From: an uncultured Paracoccaceae bacterium | Lineage (GTDB): Bacteria; Pseudomonadota; Alphaproteobacteria; Rhodobacterales; Rhodobacteraceae | Length of the DNA stretch: 61,309 bases | Reading direction: 5' to 3' | Assembly: GCA_947492585.1 (NCBI GenBank) | Contig: CANLND010000021.1 | Span: 1 to 61,309, forward strand | In this document: piece after piece, positions 26,829 through 34,030 of the stretch | How the letters are laid out: each line of letters begins with the position of its first letter | How positions within the stretch are numbered: position 1 is the first letter of the stretch | The notes under the pieces: generated by a model | Databases searched by the model: none | What the model saw: only the letters and a program-made list of their open reading frames with translations | What the model was told of the DNA's origin: nothing | Program-made: the position numbers and the translations under genes

Positions 26829-27422
26829 ATGTTTACAGGTATTGTCACCGATATTGGCACCATCACCGAATTGGACCAGCAGGGCGATCTACGGGCGAGG
26901 ATCAGCACCAGCTACAACACGGCAACAATTGATATGGGGGCGTCGATCGCGTCAGACGGGGTGTGCCTGACCGTGATTGATTTGGGTCCAGATTGGTACG
27001 ATGTGCAGATCTCGGCCGAGACCCTGTCAAAGACCAACTTGGGGGCTGGGGGGTGGTCGGTTGGCAAGCGGGTCAATCTAGAACGGGCGCTGAAGGTTGG
27101 TGATGAACTGGGCGGTCATATCGTATCGGGGCATGTTGATGGCGTCGCCAAAGTTGTGGAACTCCGTGATGAGGGGGACAGCACCCGTGTCACCTTGGAA
27201 GCGCCCGATGATCTGGCGCGGTTCATTGCGCCGAAAGGCTCTGTCGCGCTGAACGGGACGTCGTTGACGGTGAATGAAGTGGCGGGCAACCGGTTTGGTA
27301 TCAATTTCATTCCACATACCAAAGACGTGACAACCTGGGGCGATGTGGCGCTGGGCGATCGCATCAACCTGGAGATTGATACGCTGGCGCGTTACGTGGC
27401 GCGTTTACAGGAGACGCAATAA
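26829..27422 (+). CDS. ribE: riboflavin synthase alpha chain
   Basis: The protein has 197 residues. Riboflavin synthase dismutates two 6,7-dimethyl-8-ribityllumazine molecules to riboflavin. The N-terminal MFTGIVTDIG and the duplicated lumazine-binding barrels are clear: GASIASDGVCLTV in the first half and GSVALNGTSLTVNEV in the second. ATG 26829 follows GAGGATC and gives the canonical MFTGIV start. It is separated from ribD by the capsule block on the other strand and from ribBX by a 286-bp gap holding a GC-rich repeat. Confidence 0.97.
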   Translation: MFTGIVTDIGTITELDQQGDLRARISTSYNTATIDMGASIASDGVCLTVIDLGPDWYDVQISAETLSKTNLGAGGWSVGKRVNLERALKVGDELGGHIVSGHVDGVAKVVELRDEGDSTRVTLEAPDDLARFIAPKGSVALNGTSLTVNEVAGNRFGINFIPHTKDVTTWGDVALGDRINLEIDTLARYVARLQETQ

Positions 27423-27427
27423 GCGCG

Positions 27428-27540
27428 CGAGGCTGCGGCAGGGCGTGCTCCCGCCCCCGGTCGGCAGGCCGTAAACGGCCCGCCCCGGCGTTGGGCCGGG
27501 CGCGCCGCTAACGCGGCGCGCGGTTGGCGTTTCCCCATAA
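27428..27540. repeat. GC-rich multi-hairpin repeat, copy 1
   Basis: Three hairpins stand in series: GGCCG-TAAA-CGGCC (27468-27481), CCCGGC-GTTGG-GCCGGG (27485-27501) and GCGCGCCGC-TAAC-GCGGCGCGC (27501-27522). It shares its overall plan and short words such as GCTCCCGC and TTGGGCCG with the element at 29940-30080 in opposite orientation. It looks like a member of a dispersed intergenic repeat family, not a gene. Confidence 0.6.
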
Positions 27541-27630
27541 GCGATCTGGGCAGATAGGCGCAGGTGCGACAGAAAATTGAGGAGAGGTCGCGATACCACG
27601 TATATATGGCGTCTTTGACTGGAAGTGTGC

Positions 27631-27663
27631 CCCTCATTGCGGTATCCGCATGGGCAATGAGGG
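27631..27663 (+). promoter_or_regulatory. hairpin in the ribBX leader
   Basis: Perfect 10-bp stem CCCTCATTGC / GCAATGAGGG with a 13-nt loop, which itself can form an overlapping GCGG-TAT-CCGC. A second short stem GGAGG / CCTCC follows near 27673-27686 before the start. No FMN riboswitch consensus is present, so I call it an unassigned leader structure. Confidence 0.5.
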
Positions 27664-27708
27664 TGTCCGTTGGGAGGCAGTCCTCCACGTTTAGGGAGAG
27701 CCAGGCAT

Positions 27709-28830
27709 ATGAGCTTTGAAACCCCGGGTCCGGTTGAAGCCGGTCTGAAAGCTGCCATCAGCCCGATTGAAGATATCATCGCTGAAGCCCGCGCGGGTCG
27801 CATGTTTATCCTTGTGGATCATGAGGATCGCGAGAACGAGGGGGATTTTGTGATCCCAGCTGAGTTTGCTGATGCCGCTGCGATCAACTTTATGGCTACG
27901 CATGGCCGCGGATTGATCTGTTTGCCGATGACTGCCGAGCGTGTCGAAGCGCTGGACCTGCCGATGATGGCGGTGAACAATTCGTCGCGCCATGAGACCG
28001 CCTTTACGGTTTCGATTGAGGCGCGCGAAGGGGTTTCGACCGGCATTTCAGCCGCTGACCGTGCGTTGACGGTCGCTGCCGCGATCAACCCGGACAATAC
28101 GATGGCGGATATCGCGACGCCCGGACATGTTTTCCCACTGCGTGCCAAACGTGGAGGTGTGCTGGTGCGTGCGGGGCACACTGAGGCCGCTGTGGACATT
28201 TCCAAACTGGCCGGGCTGAACCCATCGGGCGTGATTTGTGAAATCATGCTGGAGGATGGCACCATGGCACGTCTGCCAGAACTGGTCGATATTGCCAAAC
28301 AACATGGTTTGAAAATCGGTACGATCAGTGATTTGATCACCTACCGGTCGCGTAATGACAATTTGGTTGTTGAGACCAAACGCGAGGCCGTCACGTCAGA
28401 ATATGGCGGTGATTGGGAGATGCAGATCTTTACCGATCAGACCCACGGCATCGAACATGTGGTGCTGATCAAAGGTGACATCACCACCTCCGCCCCTGTT
28501 ATGGTGCGAACCCATGCATTGCATGAGGCCTCCGATGTGCTGGGGCTTGGCCCAAAACCCGCTGGTGAACTGGCACAGGCGATGCGGATCATCGCAGATG
28601 AAGGCCGTGGCCTGATTTGTTTGCTGCGTGCGCCGCACAGCACGCTTTTTGCGGCTGAGGACGAGGGCCCACGTACGATTAAGCAAACTGGTCTGGGTGC
28701 GCAAATCCTGGCCAAGCTGGGCCTGAACGAGCTGGTTCTTTTGACCGACTCACCTCAAACAACTTATCTGGGTCTGGATGCCTTTGGTCTCGAGATCGTG
28801 GGCACCCATCCGATTATGAAGGACGCGTAA
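27709..28830 (+). CDS. ribB: RibBX: 3,4-dihydroxy-2-butanone-4-phosphate synthase with degenerate GTP cyclohydrolase II-like domain
   Basis: The protein has 373 residues. The N-terminal domain (about 1-205) is RibB, with DHEDRENEGDFV (37-48) and the THGRGLICL and RHETAFTVSIEA segments. It makes dihydroxybutanone phosphate from ribulose 5-phosphate. The C-terminal 160 residues resemble GTP cyclohydrolase II in fold, but the region that should hold the zinc cysteines reads VRTHALHEASDVLGL with no Cys. The RibA catalytic activity is therefore probably lost, and a separate ribA must exist elsewhere. This RibBX variant is known in Proteobacteria. It is 1 bp from ribH. Confidence 0.95.
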   Translation: MSFETPGPVEAGLKAAISPIEDIIAEARAGRMFILVDHEDRENEGDFVIPAEFADAAAINFMATHGRGLICLPMTAERVEALDLPMMAVNNSSRHETAFTVSIEAREGVSTGISAADRALTVAAAINPDNTMADIATPGHVFPLRAKRGGVLVRAGHTEAAVDISKLAGLNPSGVICEIMLEDGTMARLPELVDIAKQHGLKIGTISDLITYRSRNDNLVVETKREAVTSEYGGDWEMQIFTDQTHGIEHVVLIKGDITTSAPVMVRTHALHEASDVLGLGPKPAGELAQAMRIIADEGRGLICLLRAPHSTLFAAEDEGPRTIKQTGLGAQILAKLGLNELVLLTDSPQTTYLGLDAFGLEIVGTHPIMKDA

Positions 28831-28831
28831 G

Positions 28832-29383
28832 ATGGCTGGAACCGAACAACATTACATCCTGCCGCGCCCCAGCTTTGATAAGCCGGTGAAGCTACTGATT
28901 GTTGTCTCTCCTTATTACAAGGATATTGCCGATAATATGGTTGCTGGTGCGGTGGCCGAGATCGAGGCCGTGGGGGGCACCTATGAGGTGATCGAAGTGC
29001 CGGGTGCCTTGGAAATCCCTACCGCAATTGCGATTGCGGACCGAGCGTCGAATTTTGACGGTTATGTGGCGCTAGGCTGTGTGATCCGGGGGGAAACGAC
29101 CCATTATGACACTGTCTGCAATGACAGCAGTCGTGCCATTCAGCTGCTTGGTTTGCAGGGGCTGTGTATTGGGAATGGCATCCTGACTGTCGAAAATCGC
29201 AACCAGGCTGAGGTGCGCGCAGATCCCGCCATGCAAAACAAAGGCGGCGGAGCAGCGGCTGCGGCCTTGCATCTGCTGGCGCTGACGCGTAAGTGGGGCG
29301 ATCAGACAAAGGGGATTGGTTTCAAATCCCCTTCCGAGGCTATCAAATTGGCCGCCACAGACAACGGATCCACCACCGCATGA
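28832..29383 (+). CDS. ribH: 6,7-dimethyl-8-ribityllumazine synthase
   Basis: The protein has 183 residues and condenses the RibBX product with the ribitylaminouracil made through RibD to give lumazine. Motifs: VPGALEIPTAI for substrate binding, ALGCVIRGETTHYD with the catalytic His, and GNGILTVENRNQAEVRAD. The N-terminal VVSPYYKDI fits the family. It directly follows ribBX and overlaps nusB by four bases (ATGA), so the three form one operon. Confidence 0.97.
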   Translation: MAGTEQHYILPRPSFDKPVKLLIVVSPYYKDIADNMVAGAVAEIEAVGGTYEVIEVPGALEIPTAIAIADRASNFDGYVALGCVIRGETTHYDTVCNDSSRAIQLLGLQGLCIGNGILTVENRNQAEVRADPAMQNKGGGAAAAALHLLALTRKWGDQTKGIGFKSPSEAIKLAATDNGSTTA

Positions 29384-29871
29384 CACCTTCGGACAGCCCA
29401 AGCGGTGCCACCCCCGGCACTGACAAACATAAGATGAGATCAGCCGCGCGGCTTTTTGCCGTGCAGGCCCTGTTTCAGATGGAGCAGAGCAGCCTTACCT
29501 TTGATAAGGTTATTGTTGAGTTCGAAGATCATCGCTTTGGCGCTGTCTATGAGGGCGAGGAGATGGCCGAGGGAGACACCAAACTGTTCCGCACTGTTTT
29601 GCGGGAAGCGGTGAACCAGCAGGCCAAGATTGACCAGATGACCGATCGCGCGCTGGTGGCCAAATGGCCCATCGCCCGCATTGATCCGACGTTGCGGGCG
29701 CTGTTCCGGGCGGCGGGGGCCGAACTGGTGTTGGAAAAGACGCCTCCCAAAGTGGTGATTGTGGAATTCGTGGATGTGGCAAAAGCGTTTTTCCCCGACG
29801 GCAAAGAAGCCAAGTTCGTAAATGCTGTGCTTGACCATATGGCGCGCGAAGCGCGCCCGGATGCCTTTTGA
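29380..29871 (+). CDS. nusB: transcription antitermination factor NusB
   Basis: The protein has 163 residues and acts in antitermination at rRNA operons with NusE. Motifs: RSAARLFAVQALFQMEQS near the start and PKVVIVEFVDVAKAFF toward the end. The ATG at 29380 overlaps the ribH stop (ATGA), which chooses this start over the longer frame within ribH. Its N terminus has a short polar extension (MTPSDSPSGATPGTDKHK). A clean terminator hairpin follows. Confidence 0.96.
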   Translation: MTPSDSPSGATPGTDKHKMRSAARLFAVQALFQMEQSSLTFDKVIVEFEDHRFGAVYEGEEMAEGDTKLFRTVLREAVNQQAKIDQMTDRALVAKWPIARIDPTLRALFRAAGAELVLEKTPPKVVIVEFVDVAKAFFPDGKEAKFVNAVLDHMAREARPDAF

Positions 29872-29898
29872 TCGCACAAAACGCCCTGTTGTTATTTA

Positions 29899-29927
29899 TA
29901 ATAAGCGCATCTTTGGATGCGCTTATT
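29899..29927. terminator. hairpin terminator of nusB
   Basis: 12-bp stem AATAAGCGCATC / GATGCGCTTATT with loop TTTG, 28 bp behind nusB. T-tracts on both sides are short, so efficiency is uncertain. Confidence 0.65.
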
Positions 29928-29939
29928 GTCATTTGGGGG

Positions 29940-30080
29940 AAGACCTCCCGCCCGTTGCTGGCAGTGTGAAACACTGCCGCGCCCGTTGGGCGCCGCGCCG
30001 GGCAAAGCCCGGCGCGCGGCCCAAGGCCGCATGGCGCGTTCGGCGTCAGCCGGGCGTGTCACGGGCGCGGGAGCGCTGTG
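29940..30080. repeat. GC-rich multi-hairpin repeat, copy 2
   Basis: Two strong hairpins: GGCAGTGT-GAA-ACACTGCC (29960-29978) and CGCGCCGGGC-AAA-GCCCGGCGCG (29994-30016). Further short stems follow (GGCC-CAA-GGCC). Read on the minus strand, it has the same order of words (GCTCCCGC, TTGGGCCG, then a CG-only stem) as copy 1, so the two frame ribBX-ribH-nusB in inverted orientation. Confidence 0.6.
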
Positions 30081-30110
30081 TTCGATAGGGCGCACGATGC
30101 CCAAACAGGG

Positions 30111-31637
30111 TCATGGGGTGAGACGAAGCAAGGCCTGTAATCGATCGCGTATTTCTGGATCCAAACGCTCAAGATGCACCGTTAGGCTGCGCCCGTCCGC
30201 GCTGTGCTCCGCGGCGGGATGGGAGTGTGCCTCAGGGTGAATCACGTAAGGCACAACTTCACGTGCGATGCCCTTGAAACGCTTGGGAGGCATGGCCTCT
30301 GCGGTCACAATATCGCGGACGTGTGCATAGGTTTCGTAACTCATCACAATGCCTCCCGGCGGTGCGACAGCTTCCAGCCGCGCGGCCAGATTGGCCTCGG
30401 CGCCGATGATGGTGTAATCCATTCGTTCGTCCGACCCAAAGTTCCCCACGTTGCAATAGCCGGTGTTGATGCCAATCCGGGCTTGAAAGGGGTGTGCGAT
30501 GCCACGCGCTTTCCACTCGTGCTCCAATTCGGCCAGGCGTCGCTGCATTTCAAGCGCCATCTGCACGCAGGCGCGCGCGTCTTCGGTTGTTCCGCGGGTG
30601 TCCGGGGCTCCGAAAAAGGCCACAATGGCATCGCCAATAAACTTATCGATCGTCGCTCCGTGTTGATTGGCGATGGCCGACATTTCGGAAAAATACTCGT
30701 TCAGCAATCCCGTCAACTCTTCGGGTTGCAACTGTTCTGCCGTCTGCGTGAAATCTTTGATATCGGAAAAGAACACGGTGAGCTTTTTACGTTCCGTGGA
30801 AATTGCCACATCCTTTTCTCCGGAAAAGATCTGCCGATAGACCTGCGGAGACAGATAGCGGGAGATCTTCATCGACACCCCGGCCAGAAACGTGTTGTTT
30901 GACGTCAGCTCTTCGCTCATCAGGCGAAACTGTCCGGCGAGACGCAGCTGGTGCAAAGAAAACAACATGCCAAAGGCCCCCGCGCCGATCATGTAAGCCA
31001 AGACATTTTTGAACGACATCAGATTGTCCGCGAGCGATTGCTGAAACGTAAACGACTGAATGGCGCGGACATCGCCTACCTTCCAATCTGTCTTTGGGCT
31101 TTCAGGGTGGGCGTTGTGGCAGCTGACGCAGGTTTCTTGCATTACAACCGGGGTGGCCAGAGTCAGCTCATGTGAGAACAGCGACGCGCCGGACCGGTGA
31201 AACTGATGCGGGGCTTTGACGCCAGCGCGAAACTGCGCCAGTGCCAGGGCCTCGGTGTCGGTCATCGAGACAGCATCGCGACCGGCAAACGGATAGTCGG
31301 ACACAAACCGGTATTTGAGCGCGACGCCGTGTTCGTTGATCCGATCCCCCAGTTCGATCGACAATGTTGCAGGGATTGGGATGGTGCCCGATTGATCATG
31401 ATACTGGTGGCTGGTTTTGGTGATGCCGTCTGGATTCAGCCGCGCGATCACGTTTTCGGTGTAGTATCCGCGCACCGATTCCACCACGGCCTCCATCGCA
31501 AGCGACTGTTTGCGCAGGTTCTGATCGGTGATGGCCATCAGATCGAGCCAAATGGCGAGCGGAAGCAATAGAAGCGCTGCACCGAACCAGTAAGGCAGCA
31601 GTCGGGCGTGTCGTAGTTTTGGAAGAAAGCTCTGCAT
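30111..31637 (-). CDS. membrane class III adenylate cyclase with periplasmic c-heme sensor domain
   Basis: The protein has 508 residues. A transmembrane helix (about 13-35) precedes a periplasmic domain with CVSCH (170-174), a c-type heme motif in a DUF3365-like segment (ETCVSCHNAHPES). A second helix lies at about 211-228. The cytosolic catalytic domain follows: FFSDIKDFT (metal Asp 292), DKFIGDAIVAFFG (Lys 332, metal Asp 336) and DYTIIGAEANLAARLE, the pattern of adenylate rather than guanylate cyclases. It should make cAMP in response to a heme-detected signal such as redox state or a gas; this is inference. It stands alone, upstream of GC-rich copy 2. Confidence 0.88.
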   Translation of the reverse strand: MQSFLPKLRHARLLPYWFGAALLLLPLAIWLDLMAITDQNLRKQSLAMEAVVESVRGYYTENVIARLNPDGITKTSHQYHDQSGTIPIPATLSIELGDRINEHGVALKYRFVSDYPFAGRDAVSMTDTEALALAQFRAGVKAPHQFHRSGASLFSHELTLATPVVMQETCVSCHNAHPESPKTDWKVGDVRAIQSFTFQQSLADNLMSFKNVLAYMIGAGAFGMLFSLHQLRLAGQFRLMSEELTSNNTFLAGVSMKISRYLSPQVYRQIFSGEKDVAISTERKKLTVFFSDIKDFTQTAEQLQPEELTGLLNEYFSEMSAIANQHGATIDKFIGDAIVAFFGAPDTRGTTEDARACVQMALEMQRRLAELEHEWKARGIAHPFQARIGINTGYCNVGNFGSDERMDYTIIGAEANLAARLEAVAPPGGIVMSYETYAHVRDIVTAEAMPPKRFKGIAREVVPYVIHPEAHSHPAAEHSADGRSLTVHLERLDPEIRDRLQALLRLTP

Positions 31638-31814
31638 GCTAAATCCTTTGACTGCTGTATTAATCTTGTTCGTTTGATCATACTGCGTAGCGGCTGCGGA
31701 GCGTATGATTAAAATCGGTCAGGCAGCATTTGGACTTTTTTTACGACCAATTGCAGAAGGACTGGACGTCTTGAAACCTCGTGATAGGGTGTCCTTAGAA
31801 TTCTGGAGGATCCC

Positions 31815-31970
31815 ATGTTTGAACAATTGAAACAGGACGTTAAAACTTTTGGTTTGCGCATTGCCGTGGCCTTTGGTTTGGTGGACCTCCAACCGGTCTA
31901 TGTGCGCCGCACTGCGGGGGCTGAGCAACAGCGCCCCCAGAATGCGCAGCTGCGGATCAGACGCCGCTGA
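31815..31970 (+). CDS. 51-residue basic small protein
   Basis: ATG 31815 has a strong GGAGGA site six bases upstream, and the frame runs to TGA 31970. The product begins MFEQLKQDVKTFGLRIAVAFG, has an amphipathic N-terminal helix, and ends in an Arg-rich tail LRIRRR. A good terminator follows at once (32014). There is no similarity I recognise. The combination of ribosome site, short ORF and terminator makes it likely to be expressed. Confidence 0.6.
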   Translation: MFEQLKQDVKTFGLRIAVAFGLVDLQPVYVRRTAGAEQQRPQNAQLRIRRR

Positions 31971-32013
31971 ACTCTCGGTTCAGTTTGTACTAAGAGGCTG
32001 TGGTCTCTCGATG

Positions 32014-32041
32014 AAACCGCCCGTTTTGGGGCGGTTTTTTT
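32014..32041 (+). terminator. intrinsic terminator of the 51-residue gene
   Basis: 9-bp stem AAACCGCCC / GGGCGGTTT with loop GTTTTG, then a run of T. It lies 43 bp behind the stop codon. Confidence 0.85.
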
Positions 32042-32224
32042 TGTACCGCAAAGAGATCAATTGGTGGGATGTGGCGGGACCACCAGGCAACCGTGCTGCG
32101 TTGATTCCCGAGGACCTGTATGTACAGGTGGGCGCCAGGTAATCAGGCCAGGACCCGAACAGAGCCAGCCCCCTCGGAATTGCTTAAGGCCACTGGAATG
32201 CTGCTAATCACGCGAAGGGCAGAA

Positions 32225-32255
32225 CCCGCCACAGGCTTACCTAAGCGGTGGCGGG
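32225..32255. terminator. hairpin behind the SRPBCC gene
   Basis: Outer stem CCCGCCAC / GTGGCGGG, inner stem GCTTA / TAAGC with CC loop and a small bulge. It lies 16 bp behind the minus-strand stop at 32271. It has no strong U-tract, so it may be a weak or Rho-aided terminator. Confidence 0.55.
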
Positions 32256-32270
32256 GGGCGTGACAAGAGG

Positions 32271-32696
32271 TCAGGCTGAAACAGGTGTGTGAATCGCAGT
32301 ACGCAATTCGCCAAAATGGCCGTCCCAACCTTTGTCCAGTGCCAAAAGCAGCTCAAATCCGTCGACTCCCTGCGGCAGGCCATGATGTTCAAGCGAGAGG
32401 CGTGTACCGCCCGCGACCGCGTCCAGATACCATTTCACAACGCTGTTGGCCCCACCCATGGGCGTGATGGTGAAGCTGAACTCCAGATATTCAGGAGGGC
32501 GCGCGGTCAATACCTGGCCTGAAATTAATAAATCGCCACTGTCACGGCCAAACATTCTAAGATCCGCGCCAACCTTAAGTGTCTGATCTGGTTTGTGGAA
32601 CCACTGCGCAAGATGGTCTGGTTCGGTCAGGTACAGCCAGACGGTTTCGGGGGCAGCCTTTAGGAATATGGTCTTTTTCAATACGGATTCTGTCAT
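32271..32696 (-). CDS. SRPBCC/AHSA1-type START-like protein
   Basis: The protein has 141 residues and a START-like fold of the AHSA1/CalC type, with KTIFLKAAPETVWLYLTEPDHLAQWF at the start (two pieces KTIFLKAAPETVW and LTEPDHLAQWF), a beta body, and the C-terminal helix GFELLLALDKGWDGHFGELRTAI. Such proteins bind small hydrophobic ligands or assist chaperones; the ligand is unknown. It overlaps the ArsR gene stop by four bases (ATGA), so the pair is translationally coupled. This ArsR-SRPBCC operon type is widespread. Confidence 0.9.
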   Translation of the reverse strand: MTESVLKKTIFLKAAPETVWLYLTEPDHLAQWFHKPDQTLKVGADLRMFGRDSGDLLISGQVLTARPPEYLEFSFTITPMGGANSVVKWYLDAVAGGTRLSLEHHGLPQGVDGFELLLALDKGWDGHFGELRTAIHTPVSA

Positions 32697-33013
32697 TGGG
32701 GTTTCCTTTCAATCGCAGTTTTCAGGGCGTCGAGGCGCGTGTCCCAGAAATGATCAAAGAACGACAGCCAGTCGAGCACCGGACGCAACCCGTCGGGATT
32801 GATCCGGTTGATCCGTGTACGGCCTTGGGATTCGCTGTGGACCAGATTTCCGTCGCAGAGGATCGTTAGGTGTTTTTTGACGGCCGCGCGGGTCATATCA
32901 AATTCTTGCGTCAGTGCAGCGATTGTCATGTCCTGCTGGCACAGAAGGCGCAGGATTTCACGCCGGGTTGGATCGCTGAGTGCGCGAAAGCTGGGTTGAA
33001 TATCGTGAGTCAT
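32693..33013 (-). CDS. ArsR family helix-turn-helix regulator
   Basis: The protein has 106 residues from ATG 33013 (MTHDIQ). The winged helix-turn-helix includes FRALSDPTRREILRLLCQQD and MTIAALTQEFDMTRAAVKKHLTIL. There are no cysteine metal-binding motifs like ELCVCDL, so it is probably not a classical metal sensor. It is the first gene of the pair with the SRPBCC protein. Two ATACCA palindromes lie directly upstream, supporting autoregulation. Confidence 0.93.
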   Translation of the reverse strand: MTHDIQPSFRALSDPTRREILRLLCQQDMTIAALTQEFDMTRAAVKKHLTILCDGNLVHSESQGRTRINRINPDGLRPVLDWLSFFDHFWDTRLDALKTAIERKPQ

Positions 33014-33024
33014 GGAGCGTCTTT

Positions 33025-33068
33025 GGATACCATTGGGTATCACAACAATTGAATACCAAATGGTATCC
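33025..33068. promoter_or_regulatory. two tandem operator palindromes for the ArsR regulator
   Basis: GGATACCATTGGGTATC (33025-33041) and GAATACCAAATGGTATCC (33051-33068) fit ATACCA-NN-TGGTAT, with one mismatch in the first. Their centres are about 26 bp apart. They lie between the ArsR gene and the divergent mmcB gene. Confidence 0.72.
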
Positions 33069-33114
33069 TGTCAAGGGGCTTGCAATGTGTTTCCCTTTTG
33101 TTCACATTCTCGAC

Positions 33115-33564
33115 ATGGCAGAGTTACATGAACTTCAACCGGGGCAAAAACTTGCACGTGGTGTGGCGCGCTATTTGCACAGCCTTGGCTTTGCCACGCT
33201 CAAAGAGTTTGTGCCCACGCGCGGATTGCGGGTGGATGTGGTCGCGCTTGGTCCCAAGGGGGAATTGTGGGTGGTGGAGTGCAAATCCAGCCGCGCCGAT
33301 TTCACGTCAGACACCAAATGGCAGGGATATCTGGACTGGTGTGATCGCTATTTCTGGGCCGTGGATCCGGAGTTCCCAACCGAGATCCTGCCAGGCGAGA
33401 CCGGCGTGATCTTTGCAGATGCTTATGGTGCGGAGATCATGACAATGGCGCCTGAGGATAGACTGGCGCCAGCGCGTCGCAAAAAAATGATCCAGAAATT
33501 CGCGACCGATGCGGCCCTGCGCCTGGCACACCTTGAAGATGACAGGGTCGGGCGCGTCAGTTGA
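33115..33564 (+). CDS. mmcB: MmcB family DNA repair protein
   Basis: The protein has 149 residues of the MmcB-like family (DNA damage response in alphaproteobacteria, first seen in Caulobacter). A PD-(D/E)xK-like nuclease core is visible: RVDVVALG with D41, then VVECKSS with E55 and K57. I saw no clear LexA box before it. It is divergent from the ArsR operon, so the operator pair at 33025-33068 could also touch its promoter. Confidence 0.87.
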   Translation: MAELHELQPGQKLARGVARYLHSLGFATLKEFVPTRGLRVDVVALGPKGELWVVECKSSRADFTSDTKWQGYLDWCDRYFWAVDPEFPTEILPGETGVIFADAYGAEIMTMAPEDRLAPARRKKMIQKFATDAALRLAHLEDDRVGRVS

Positions 33565-33648
33565 ACGTCGGCGTGCATCAAAGGGCAGGTGAGCCAATGC
33601 CAGCGGCTTGTCTCACCCATATAATATGCAATGGCGTTGCCGGTGGGC

Positions 33649-33837
33649 TTAGTCGGTGACGCTACGGGCCGCTTGCGCCGCAGCGCGAATTTCTTCTGCA
33701 ATTTCCTCGGCTTCTTCGGGATCGAAGTCCATGGGGATTTCAATGTCGCCTGCGAGGATGAACAAACGCACCATGCCTTGATCGGTTGGGCCGATTTGCA
33801 GGTTCGCTTCGACGTCGCGTTCGGTGTTGATGCTCAT
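33649..33837 (-). CDS. small acidic protein of Rhodobacteraceae (DUF6324-like)
   Basis: The protein has 62 residues and is strongly acidic in the centre (FDPEEAEEIAEEIRAAAQAAR). It looks like the short conserved family labelled DUF6324 in Rhodobacteraceae; I assign that label tentatively, from memory. The N terminus MSINTERDVEANLQIGPTDQ and a short beta segment precede the helix. There is no signal peptide. It stands alone between mmcB and tRNA-His. Function unknown. Confidence 0.75.
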   Translation of the reverse strand: MSINTERDVEANLQIGPTDQGMVRLFILAGDIEIPMDFDPEEAEEIAEEIRAAAQAARSVTD

Positions 33838-33989
33838 TTCTGTCTCCGCAGCCTAGAAGGGAAGTGCATCGCTGCTAGCGTGCAGAGGTCCTAAATGCAA
33901 GGTTTCTGGGGGGGGAACCGTGTTGGCGTAGCGGGCGCGTGGCCAAATGTAAAAATTTTTTGTCTTAGCGCAAAAACTTGGCTATTCTC

Positions 33990-34020
33990 CTCTTGCGCTT
34001 CCTTTGGGGCTCGGTTAAAT
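33990..34020 (+). promoter_or_regulatory. promoter of tRNA-His
   Basis: CTCTTGCGC contains TTGCGC (33993-33998). TTAAAT follows after 16 bp (34015-34020), ending 10 bp before the tRNA. The -35 box matches those of the tRNA-Thr and tRNA-Glu genes. Confidence 0.65.
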
Positions 34021-34030
34021 CGCCCCCAGT

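Larger units (their letters stand above)
31971..32270. other. 300-bp intergenic region with hairpins
   Basis: It holds the terminator at 32014-32041, a palindrome ACCTGTA-TG-TACAGGT at 32114-32129, and a strong hairpin at 32225-32255. I see no convincing coding sequence. Confidence 0.6.

Noticed and set aside
27540-27708. FMN riboswitch upstream of ribBX
   Set aside because: The RFN core words (GGGGCAGGGTGAAAT and CCGACCGGCGGTA type) are not present; only unrelated hairpins are seen.
33069-33114. LexA box for mmcB
   Set aside because: The alphaproteobacterial GTTC-N7-GTTC pattern is not complete upstream of mmcB.
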